Source of the DNA: Clostridiales bacterium | GTDB taxonomy: Bacteria > Bacillota > Clostridia > Oscillospirales > CAG-272 | Assembly (NCBI GenBank): GCA_024693345.1 | Contig: JAILLB010000104.1 | Location: 1-45,282 of the forward strand | Length of the DNA: 45,282 nucleotides | Direction of reading: 5' to 3' | Shown: positions 33,289 through 41,370 of the stretch, one piece after another | Layout of the letters: the number at the start of each line of letters is the position of its first letter | How positions within the stretch are numbered: position 1 is the first letter of the stretch | Notes under the pieces: model-generated | Database searches by the model: none | Seen by the model: only the letters and a program-made list of their open reading frames with translations | What the model was told of the DNA's origin: nothing | Program-made: the position numbers and the translations under genes

Positions 33289-34053
33289 ATGGCAGAAAAA
33301 GGTACAATGCTTCTTGATGTCAGAAGAGTAACTGCAGGAGCAGGCGAAAAAACAATATTAAATGGTCTTAACCTCAAAATCAAAGCCGGAGAAATCCATG
33401 TAATAATGGGACCTAACGGAGCAGGAAAGTCCACCTTAGGCCACACCATAATGGGCAGTCCGGAATACAAAGTCGAAAAGGGACACATCATATATAAGGA
33501 CACGGATATTACCAAGCTTTCTGCAGATAAAAGAGCCAAACTCGGATTATTCATGACGTTCCAGGACCCGATAGAAGTACCTGGTATTACGTTGTCTGCC
33601 TTCATACGCAATTCAATGCACGAGATGACAGGCAAGCCAATCAAAATCGGTGAATTCAATAAGAATCTTTCCGCATATATGGATATACTGAAGATGGATC
33701 ATTCATATGCTCAAAGAGACCTCAACGTTGGTTTTTCGGGTGGTGAAAAGAAGAAAGCTGAAATTCTTCAGATGCTTATGCTGAATCCTGAACTAGCCAT
33801 TCTGGACGAGACTGACTCGGGTCTTGATGTTGATGCAGTTAGAACTGTTTCCGAAGGAGTGAGCGAATTTGTCAAGAACGGAGATAAAGCGCTCCTCATT
33901 ATAACTCACACGACGAAGATAACCGAGGCTCTGAATGTGGATTATACCCATGTTCTGGTCGGAGGAAAAATTGTAAAAACAGGAACCGGAAAACTCATAG
34001 ATGAGATAAATGAAGAAGGTTTTGACAAATACATTAAGGTTGGTGAAAACTGA
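33289..34053 (+). CDS. sufC: Fe-S assembly ATPase SufC
   Basis: The 254-residue ABC ATPase has Walker A GPNGAGKST (41-49), SufC-specific FMTFQDPIEVPG, signature FSGGEKKKAE and Walker B LAILDETDSGLD. It drives the SufBD scaffold. AAAGGAAG is well placed before the ATG. It shares its final base with the start of sufB. The order sufC-B-D-S-U is that of Firmicutes, except that sufB precedes sufD here. Confidence 0.97.
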   Translation: MAEKGTMLLDVRRVTAGAGEKTILNGLNLKIKAGEIHVIMGPNGAGKSTLGHTIMGSPEYKVEKGHIIYKDTDITKLSADKRAKLGLFMTFQDPIEVPGITLSAFIRNSMHEMTGKPIKIGEFNKNLSAYMDILKMDHSYAQRDLNVGFSGGEKKKAEILQMLMLNPELAILDETDSGLDVDAVRTVSEGVSEFVKNGDKALLIITHTTKITEALNVDYTHVLVGGKIVKTGTGKLIDEINEEGFDKYIKVGEN

Positions 34054-35462
34054 TGCCGGATAAATCAAAAATAGTTGAAACAGACAGAAGTCTTTACGAC
34101 TTTAGATATGAAGAGAATTCCGAGAATTATCACAGAGAAAAATCCGGTATTACGAGAGAAATAGTTGAAAACATATCTAAAGAAAAAGATGACCCTGAAT
34201 GGATGAGAGAATTCAGGCTTCACTGTCTGGACATATATAACAGAACTGACATGCCTGACTGGGGTCCTGATACATCCGGTCTGGACATGGATCAGATTGC
34301 GGCTTATGTCAGACACAAAGCAAAAATGCAGTCCGACTGGGAAGATGTTCCCGAAGAAATAAAAAATACTTTTGAGAGACTGGGAATTCCACAGGCGGAA
34401 AGACTATCACTTGCCGGTGTCGGAGCTCAGTATGACTCAGAACTTGTTTATCACAACCTGAGAAAAGAAGTTGCAGAAACAGGAGTCGTATATACTGACC
34501 TTGAAAGTGCAATGAAGGGCGAGTATGAGGAGATGATCAAAACTCATTTCATGAAACTCGTTCCGCCAACTGACCACAGATATGCCGCTCTGCACGGCGC
34601 AGTATGGTCAGGGGGCTCTTTCGTATATGTTCCGAAAGGTGTAAAAGTTGACATTCCTCTTCAGTCATATTTCAGACTCAATGCAGCAGGCGCAGGTCAG
34701 TTTGAACACACCCTTATAATCGTCGATGAAGGTGCCGATCTTCATTTTATAGAGGGCTGCTCAGCTCCTAAGTACAACGTAGCCAACCTCCACGCTGGAT
34801 GCGTCGAGCTGTACGTCGCAAAGAATGCAAAACTGAGATATTCGACCATAGAGAACTGGTCAAAAAACATGTACAACCTGAACACCAAACGTGCCATAGT
34901 GGAAGAAAATGGTATTATGGAGTGGGTATCAGGTTCATTCGGTTCTCACGTCTCATATCTCTATCCTACTACAATTCTTCACGGAGCAAACTCCAAGATG
35001 GAATACACCGGAATCACTTTTTCCGGAGCAGGACAGGATCTTGACACCGGAGCAAAAGTAGTTCACCAGGCACCTAATACAACTTCGGTAATGGCGTCAA
35101 AATCTATTGCCAAAGATGGCGGAATAGGTACATTCAGAAGCAGTGTTGTCATTAATTCAAAAGCTATAAATTCAAAAGCTTCAGTGTCGTGCGACTCTCT
35201 TATGCTTGACAGTATTTCAAGAGCAGATACCATTCCTGCAATGGATATTCGTACAGACAAGGCGGATGTGGGACACGAAGCAAGAATAGGCAGAATAAGT
35301 GATGAAGCGGTATATTATCTAATGTCAAGGGGAATCAAGGAAGCTGATGCGAGAGCGCTCATTGTTAGTGGTTTTGCTGATTCGGTTTCAAAAGAACTAC
35401 CTCTTGAATACGCAGTTGAAATGAACAATCTCATCAAACTTGAGATGAACGGGAATATGTGA
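34053..35462 (+). CDS. sufB: Fe-S assembly scaffold SufB
   Basis: The 469-residue protein has the SufB pattern throughout: SGGSFVYVPKGVKVDIPLQSYF, NAAGAGQFEHTLI, EGCSAPKY and the beta-helix core to GHEARIGRISDEAVYYLMSRGI. The C-terminal region of SufB carries the cysteine that takes sulfur from the desulfurase partner. With SufC and SufD it forms the Fe-S building scaffold. It overlaps sufC by one base. Confidence 0.97.
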   Translation: MPDKSKIVETDRSLYDFRYEENSENYHREKSGITREIVENISKEKDDPEWMREFRLHCLDIYNRTDMPDWGPDTSGLDMDQIAAYVRHKAKMQSDWEDVPEEIKNTFERLGIPQAERLSLAGVGAQYDSELVYHNLRKEVAETGVVYTDLESAMKGEYEEMIKTHFMKLVPPTDHRYAALHGAVWSGGSFVYVPKGVKVDIPLQSYFRLNAAGAGQFEHTLIIVDEGADLHFIEGCSAPKYNVANLHAGCVELYVAKNAKLRYSTIENWSKNMYNLNTKRAIVEENGIMEWVSGSFGSHVSYLYPTTILHGANSKMEYTGITFSGAGQDLDTGAKVVHQAPNTTSVMASKSIAKDGGIGTFRSSVVINSKAINSKASVSCDSLMLDSISRADTIPAMDIRTDKADVGHEARIGRISDEAVYYLMSRGIKEADARALIVSGFADSVSKELPLEYAVEMNNLIKLEMNGNM

Positions 35463-35470
35463 GGTGCAAA

Positions 35471-36475
35471 ATGACAAAAGAACTAAAAGTTAATCTGCTC
35501 CCCGCAAAAACATTCAGGTATCTCAAAGTTAATGACGCAAAACTTGATTTGTCAGGACAGAAGATTAGCAAATCAGAAAGCAAGATAAATTCCAAAATTA
35601 GAAAATCATTCGATAACGTTAATACCGGAATGGGAAAAGAACTGGATGCATTTGTTTCTGAATATGCAGAAAAAAAGTTTATCAAAGTTCCATCCGGAAA
35701 AGACAAAACAGTAAGCATTAAAAATCTCAATCAGATTAACCAGTATCTGTTCATTGTTGAGTCTGAAGGAAGTCTGACAGTAACAATAGAGAACAGCGGC
35801 GAAAAAGATTTTTCCGGAATCAGCACAAAGTTTATTCTTGCTCCCAAATCTACAGCAAAACTTGTTGTTGTGCAGACACTTGAAAGAAAAGGAACGTATT
35901 TCCTTGATGTTGGCTCTGATGTTTCAGATGATGCTGTCTTTGAATTTGTAAATGTTGTATTGGGCGGCGAAAAGAATTATGTAGGATGCAATGCATCTTT
36001 GATAGGTGAAAAAGCATCGTTTGTATGTGATACCGGATACATATGCAAAGAAAAACAGAGTCTGGATATAAACTACAGGGCGGATCAGGTATCCAAAAAA
36101 ACTCAAAGCAAAATAAATGTCGGCGGAGTTCTCGGAAAAGGCGGATCAAAAACATTCAGGGGAACGATAGATTTCAAAGTCGGTTCCTCAGGTTCCGTCG
36201 GAGGGGAAACAGAAGACGTTTTGACAATCGGAGATGATGTTGTCAACAAGAGTGTTCCTCTGATTTTGTGCGGAGAAGAGGACGTTGAAGGACAGCATGG
36301 TGCAACCATAGGAAGTCTTGCTGATGAAGTGTTGTATTACATGAATTCAAGAGGCATTGACAAGTCTACCGCAATCAAGATGGCTGCACACGCAAGTGTG
36401 ATGAAGACAGCATCAAAAATAGAGGACAAAAAACTGGTTGCCAGTATAGAAGAAGAAATAGACAGAAAAGTATAA
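35471..36475 (+). CDS. sufD: Fe-S assembly protein SufD
   Basis: The 334-residue SufB/D family member is shorter and more divergent than SufB. The C-terminal half (GTIDFKVGSSGSVGGETEDVLTIGD, EEDVEGQHGATIGSLADEVLYYMNSRGI) is conserved, including the His of the Fe-S site (QHGA). It pairs with SufB on the SufC dimer. ATG 35471 with GAGGTG is preferred over 35459. Confidence 0.92.
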   Translation: MTKELKVNLLPAKTFRYLKVNDAKLDLSGQKISKSESKINSKIRKSFDNVNTGMGKELDAFVSEYAEKKFIKVPSGKDKTVSIKNLNQINQYLFIVESEGSLTVTIENSGEKDFSGISTKFILAPKSTAKLVVVQTLERKGTYFLDVGSDVSDDAVFEFVNVVLGGEKNYVGCNASLIGEKASFVCDTGYICKEKQSLDINYRADQVSKKTQSKINVGGVLGKGGSKTFRGTIDFKVGSSGSVGGETEDVLTIGDDVVNKSVPLILCGEEDVEGQHGATIGSLADEVLYYMNSRGIDKSTAIKMAAHASVMKTASKIEDKKLVASIEEEIDRKV

Positions 36476-36487
36476 TCGGAGAACAAA

Positions 36488-37699
36488 ATGCAGGATTACA
36501 GAAAAGATTTTCCAATATTCAAAAGCACTGATTGCGTATATCTGGATAATGCAGCAACTTCGCAAAGACCACAGTCGGTAATTGATGCGGTCTCGGATTT
36601 TTATGCCTTTGCAAATGCAAATCCTCTCAGAGGATTGTATGATCTGAGCATGAAAGCAACTGAAAAATATGAGTCATCAAGAAAAAAGGTGGCTTCTTTC
36701 ATAGGTGCGGGCAGTGCTGATGAGATAATATTCACCAGAAACACGACTGAATCAATAAATCTTGCTTCATACAGCTACGGAGATGAAGTCGTAAATGAGG
36801 GTGACGAAATTGTCATCAGTGTAATGGAACACCACAGCAACCTCCTTCCATGGCAGAGACTGGCAAAGGAAAAGAAAGCCAGGCTCGTGTTTATGGAACC
36901 GGATGAATCAGGAGTTATTTCAGATAAAGAAATAGAAGAGAAGATTGGGACAAAAACAAAAATTGTTGCCATTGCTCAGGTTTCAAATGTAATGGGAATA
37001 AGAAACCCGGTTGAGAAGATAATAGAAAGAGCTCACAGTAAGGGAGCTGTTGTCCTCGTTGACGGAGCTCAGTCTGTTCCTCATATGAGAGTAAATGTGA
37101 CTGAACTTGATGCAGACATGTTTGCTTTTTCATCCCACAAAATGATGGGGCCTATGGGAATAGGTGTTCTTTATGTGAAAAAGCGCTTAATGGAAAAAAT
37201 GAAGCCATTCCTCATGGGCGGTGAAATGATTGAATATGTAACAAGAGAAGATGCAACGTTTGCAGAACTTCCGCATAAGTTTGAGGCCGGCACTGTAAAT
37301 GCAGCGGATGCCTGCGGACTCGATGCCGCTATTGACTATTTAAATAATGTCGGATACGATTATATAGAGAAAAGGGACACCGAACTTGTGACAAAAATAA
37401 TGCAGGGAATGAAGGAGATGGGTCATATAACAATATACGGCTCAGGGAATCCCTGCGAGCACAACGGAATTGTTACATTCAATGTTGAAGGAGTACATCC
37501 TCATGACGTGTCATCAGTTCTGAATGAAGACGGTGTATGCATCAGGGCAGGACACCACTGTGCCCAGCCGCTTATGCAGTTTTTGAATGTCGGTTCAACA
37601 GCCAGAGCGAGTGTGTATTTCTATAACACGGAAGATGAAATAGACAGATTTCTGGATTGTCTGTCAAAAGTCAGGAAGGTAATGGGATATGGATCTTAA
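36488..37699 (+). CDS. sufS: Cysteine desulfurase SufS
   Basis: The 403-residue PLP enzyme has the cofactor lysine Lys218 in SSHKMMGP and the catalytic Cys358 in RAGHHCAQP, the type II (SufS) loop. DNAATSQRP near the start and EHHSNLLPWQ are typical. It takes sulfur from cysteine and passes it to SufU and then SufB. It follows sufD by 12 nt and overlaps sufU by 11 nt. Confidence 0.97.
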   Translation: MQDYRKDFPIFKSTDCVYLDNAATSQRPQSVIDAVSDFYAFANANPLRGLYDLSMKATEKYESSRKKVASFIGAGSADEIIFTRNTTESINLASYSYGDEVVNEGDEIVISVMEHHSNLLPWQRLAKEKKARLVFMEPDESGVISDKEIEEKIGTKTKIVAIAQVSNVMGIRNPVEKIIERAHSKGAVVLVDGAQSVPHMRVNVTELDADMFAFSSHKMMGPMGIGVLYVKKRLMEKMKPFLMGGEMIEYVTREDATFAELPHKFEAGTVNAADACGLDAAIDYLNNVGYDYIEKRDTELVTKIMQGMKEMGHITIYGSGNPCEHNGIVTFNVEGVHPHDVSSVLNEDGVCIRAGHHCAQPLMQFLNVGSTARASVYFYNTEDEIDRFLDCLSKVRKVMGYGS

Positions 37700-38120
37700 A
37701 TCTTTATACAGGGAAATAGTGAACGAACATAATCTGAGACCTTCTCACAAGGCTCCGATTGAGAATCCGGATATTGTTTTAAGAGGAGTTAATCCGAGCT
37801 GTGGAGATGATATATCCATACAGCTGAAACTAGATGGCAGTATTATTGCCGATGCAGGATTCATTGGTTCAGGCTGTGCTATTTCTCAGGCATCGGCAGA
37901 TATTATGATAGACAATATCATAGGGCTGGAAAAAGAAGAAGCACTGAAACAGGCCGAACTCTTTATGGGTATGATAAAAGGTGAAACACTGACAGAAAAC
38001 CAGTTTGACGAACTTGGTGAAGCGGCTGCGCTTCAGGATATTTCCCATATGCCTGCCAGGGTCAAATGTGCAGAACTTGGCTGGAGAACAATGAAGGAAA
38101 TGATTGAAGATAAACAATAA
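37689..38120 (+). CDS. sufU: Zinc-dependent sulfurtransferase SufU
   Basis: The 143-residue protein has the SufU zinc set Cys38 and Asp40 (NPSCGDD), Cys63 (GSGCAIS) and Cys127 (RVKCAEL). It carries sulfur from SufS to the SufBCD scaffold. It belongs to the IscU fold but is specific to SUF systems of Gram-positives. No terminator follows; the first serpin starts 55 nt downstream. Confidence 0.95.
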   Translation: MDLKSLYREIVNEHNLRPSHKAPIENPDIVLRGVNPSCGDDISIQLKLDGSIIADAGFIGSGCAISQASADIMIDNIIGLEKEEALKQAELFMGMIKGETLTENQFDELGEAAALQDISHMPARVKCAELGWRTMKEMIEDKQ

Positions 38121-38175
38121 TATTGAGATTATATACTCCAATAGTCGTCTAAATGGTGTATGGAGGATGGATATC

Positions 38176-39528
38176 ATGAGAAAAAAACTGATTGTATTAA
38201 TGAGTGTCATTCTTGCTTTTGGCATTTTATTATCTTGTGTTTCTTGCGGGTCAAATCAAGTAATTGAAACATTAAAAAATGCGACCGAAGAAGAGACAAA
38301 TGCAGAAACGACAGAAAAAACGGAATATGAACAGGTTGAACTGTCTGTTGCAAACCTTTTGAGCGATTTCAGCCGTTCAGCTAAATATGATGTCATTGTG
38401 TCTGACCAGATGGTGAAAGCTCTCAACAATTTCACTTTTGCAATGAACAAACTGGTTACAAAGAAAGACGGAAAGAACGTTATTGTATCACCTTTGTCTG
38501 CCTTTATCTGTCTTGCAATGCTGGCTAACGGCACTAATGGCGAATCCAGAGTACAGATGGAAAAAGTCCTGGGAATGAAAATTGAAGATTTGAATGAAAG
38601 CCTGTATGCGTTTGTAAATGGTCTTTATTCTTCTGAAAACTGTAAAATGAGCATTGCGGATTCATTCTGGTTCAGAGATGCAGATGGTGTTTTGAATGTC
38701 AAAAACGAATATCTTCAGGTTATTGCTGATTGGTATGATGCTGAGATATTCAAGGCCTTATTTGATGCTCAGACTCTGAGCGACATCAACAACTGGTGCA
38801 GCAACAAGACAGATGGCCTGATTGATAAGATTCTTGACAGTATTCCCGACAACGCAATGATGTATCTTATTAACGCGGTTCTGTTTGATGCAAAGTGGGA
38901 AGTCGAATACAAGGACAGCAATGTTGTAAAAGACTACACATTCAATAATTATGACAAATCAACAAAGCTCGTCACTATGCTTGGATCGACTGAGAGTGTG
39001 TACCTGACAGGTACTGACTGCGTCGGAACCCGCAAAGATTATGAAGGCGGAAAATACAGTCTTGTCACTCTTCTTCCGAACAAAGGTGTAGATATATATG
39101 ACTTCATTTCATCTCTGGATGCGAATAAGTGGAAATCCATCTGGGATTCAAGATTCAAAAACTGGGACTACGAAGTACATCTGATGATGCCGGAATTTAA
39201 AACTGAATGCGAAATTGGATTGAACGAAGCACTTCAGACAATGGGTATGGTAGATGTTTTTACACCAAATGCAGATTTGACCGGAATGGCTAATTGTGCC
39301 ATTGGAGAATTGATGGTTTCAAATGTCAAACAGAAAGCATATATTGAAGTGACAAAAGAGGGAACCAAGGCAGCTGCCGTTACAGTAGTTGAAATGGTTG
39401 CAACCAGCGTGGGTCCCGGCGAAACAAAAACAGTGTCCATCGTTTTGGACAGACCTTATGTTTATGCGATTGTAGATAACAGCACAGGGTGCCCTATTTT
39501 CATAGGAGCAAACATAAACTTTAAATAA
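38176..39528 (+). CDS. Lipoprotein serpin, inhibitory type
   Basis: The 450-residue protein has a signal peptide with lipobox LLSC (Cys21), a Thr/Glu-rich linker and a full serpin fold (FAMNKLV, VIVSPLSAFICLAMLANG, INAVLFDAKW, LDRPYVYAIVDN). The reactive loop has an inhibitory hinge, EGTKAAAVT (395-403), with P17 at Glu395. Counting 17 residues places P1 near Ser411, suiting elastase-like proteases. The start ATG 38176 has GGAGG 9 nt upstream. It is outside the cell on the membrane, processed by LspA. Tandem serpins are known in gut Clostridia. It may be co-transcribed with suf. Confidence 0.93.
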   Translation: MRKKLIVLMSVILAFGILLSCVSCGSNQVIETLKNATEEETNAETTEKTEYEQVELSVANLLSDFSRSAKYDVIVSDQMVKALNNFTFAMNKLVTKKDGKNVIVSPLSAFICLAMLANGTNGESRVQMEKVLGMKIEDLNESLYAFVNGLYSSENCKMSIADSFWFRDADGVLNVKNEYLQVIADWYDAEIFKALFDAQTLSDINNWCSNKTDGLIDKILDSIPDNAMMYLINAVLFDAKWEVEYKDSNVVKDYTFNNYDKSTKLVTMLGSTESVYLTGTDCVGTRKDYEGGKYSLVTLLPNKGVDIYDFISSLDANKWKSIWDSRFKNWDYEVHLMMPEFKTECEIGLNEALQTMGMVDVFTPNADLTGMANCAIGELMVSNVKQKAYIEVTKEGTKAAAVTVVEMVATSVGPGETKTVSIVLDRPYVYAIVDNSTGCPIFIGANINFK

Positions 39529-39545
39529 TTGCCTCGAGGTGAATT

Positions 39546-40799
39546 ATGACAAGAAAAATTAAATGCGTATTGAGCTTAGTGCTGGTTTCAGCCATGCTGT
39601 TTGCTTTTGCATCATGCTCATACAAACAGGCCGAGTTATACTCAAAGAATCTTCTCGAAGGGTATACAAGAACTGAGACCGAAAGTGTTACGGTATCCGC
39701 AGAGTTTATCAAAGCTCTCACAAACTTCTCATTCGAATTGAATAAGAGAGTGACAGAGAAGGACGGCAAAAATGTCGTTATATCTCCTCTGTCCGCATAT
39801 ATCTGTTTTGCAATGGTTGCAAACGGAGCACAGGGCGAGACCAGAACCGAGATGGAAAAAACACTTGGCATGAAAGTTGAAGATGTTAACGAAAACCTTT
39901 ATGCTTTTGTAAACGGTCTTTATTCATCTGAAAACTGTTCTGTCAAACTTGCAGATTCAATATGGTTCAGGGATGACAAAAACGTACTGCAGGTCAGAAA
40001 AGAATTCCTTCAGCTTATGGTTGACTGGTTTGATGCAGATATTTACAGCGCGCCTTTTAATGACGCGACGGTAACGGATATAAACAACTGGGTCAAGAAC
40101 AAGACAGATGGACTTATTGACAAACTCGTTGAAGAGTTAGGAGCCAACGATATGATGGTCCTCATAAACGCAGTCCTGTTTGAAGCGAAATGGGCCGAAG
40201 CATATTCATCGGATAATGTAATCAACAATTACACATTCCAGAATTACAACAACACAGAGTCAAACGTAACAATGCTGTCTTCTACTGAATCTTGTTTCTA
40301 TGCAGGCAAAAACTTTACAGGAACTTCAAAGTATTATGACGGAAACAAATACAGACTTGTCACTCTTCTTCCGAATGAAGGTGTTGATGTATATGATTTC
40401 TTGGGTTCTCTGACACCTGAAACATGGAGTGAAATGTTTAAAAACTTTAAACCAATCTGCGTAGAACTTGTAATGCCTGAATTCAAGTGTGAATTTGAAA
40501 AGGAACTCAATGATGTATTGAAGGACATGGGAACAAAGCTGGCATTTACAGATAATGCGGATTTCTCAGGCATGGATAATACCGTTGCTGATATGTATGT
40601 TTCCCTAATCAAACAGAAGGCCTACATTTGCGTAGACAGAAAGGGAACAAAAGCAGCTGCGGCAACATCTGCCACAATGACAAACAAATCGGCAGCTCCG
40701 AACGAAGCAACAGTTGTTTTGGACAGACCTTACGTATATGCAATAATTGACAATGCAACAAAGGTCCCGATATTTATCGGAGTGAACGTAGGTTTTTAA
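39546..40799 (+). CDS. Lipoprotein serpin, second paralog
   Basis: The 417-residue serpin begins 17 nt after the first and is clearly a tandem duplicate (INNWVKNKTDGLIDKL, INAVLFEAKW, LDRPYVYAIIDN). The lipobox is FASC (Cys24), and the acidic linker of the first serpin is largely missing. The hinge reads KGTKAAAATSA, with Lys366 in place of the usual P17 Glu. P1 is near Ser382, with Lys381 beside it, so the loop differs in specificity from its neighbour. The AAAAT run still fits an inhibitory serpin. Confidence 0.93.
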   Translation: MTRKIKCVLSLVLVSAMLFAFASCSYKQAELYSKNLLEGYTRTETESVTVSAEFIKALTNFSFELNKRVTEKDGKNVVISPLSAYICFAMVANGAQGETRTEMEKTLGMKVEDVNENLYAFVNGLYSSENCSVKLADSIWFRDDKNVLQVRKEFLQLMVDWFDADIYSAPFNDATVTDINNWVKNKTDGLIDKLVEELGANDMMVLINAVLFEAKWAEAYSSDNVINNYTFQNYNNTESNVTMLSSTESCFYAGKNFTGTSKYYDGNKYRLVTLLPNEGVDVYDFLGSLTPETWSEMFKNFKPICVELVMPEFKCEFEKELNDVLKDMGTKLAFTDNADFSGMDNTVADMYVSLIKQKAYICVDRKGTKAAAATSATMTNKSAAPNEATVVLDRPYVYAIIDNATKVPIFIGVNVGF

Positions 40800-40856
40800 C
40801 AGTTGATCAGCAAGAAATCCCCGATCAATTGGTGACGAAGTGCGTCAACAACAATT

Positions 40857-40892
40857 ATCCCCTTCACATTACATGAAGGGGATTGTTTTTTT
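40857..40892 (+). terminator. Intrinsic terminator after the serpins
   Basis: A perfect 10-bp stem (40857-40866 with 40874-40883) closes a 7-nt loop and runs into seven T residues after a short TG. It ends two bases before the stop of the converging lipoprotein gene. Confidence 0.88.
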
Positions 40893-40893
40893 G

Positions 40894-41370
40894 TTAATAG
40901 TATAATTGATTTGACGCTGCAGCAACTTCTTCACACAAATTTCTTATGACATCGTACTCAACAACACCACTATCGGAAAGATATGCATATTCGTCTGCTC
41001 TTACAAGTACTGTTCCATCTGCTCCAACAAAAATGCTGAATGCTGAATAATTGATTTGCAATCCTTTTGCGAAAACCTGCTGTACTTCTTCAATGTTTTT
41101 TATGGCATTTTCCCATAAAATCCTTTCGGCTTTGAAATTGCCAATTTCTGAAAGAATGCGCACTCCGTCAGATTTGCTGTCGATACTCGCATGGGCGGAA
41201 GATAGCATAGAAGAACACATGTAAAACTTGCTGACATCCATTTGTTTGGGAATCTCATCTAATAACAAAGTGCCATCTTGATAATAGAAGTTTTTTTCTG
41301 TGTTATCTTGACAAGATATTATGCACATGGCAAGTACCATTATTAGAATAATGATGATTGATTTTTTCAT
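40894..41370 (-). CDS. Small lipoprotein of unknown function, partner of the XRE membrane protein
   Basis: The 158-residue protein has a hydrophobic signal segment with lipobox IISC (Cys20), so it should be membrane-anchored outside the cell. The mature part has helical stretches and a beta-like FSIFVGADGTVLVRADEYAYLSD near the C-terminus. Its ATG overlaps the stop of the upstream regulator by 4 nt (ATGA), so it is translationally coupled. I recognise no family. The coupling suggests it works with the external domain of that protein. Confidence 0.75.
   Translation of the reverse strand: MKKSIIIILIMVLAMCIISCQDNTEKNFYYQDGTLLLDEIPKQMDVSKFYMCSSMLSSAHASIDSKSDGVRILSEIGNFKAERILWENAIKNIEEVQQVFAKGLQINYSAFSIFVGADGTVLVRADEYAYLSDSGVVEYDVIRNLCEEVAAASNQLYY

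Noticed and set aside
40803..40828. TTGATC/GATCAA inverted repeat after the second serpin
   Set aside because: Arms of only 6 bp with a 14-nt gap and no T tract; the true terminator is at 40857-40892.
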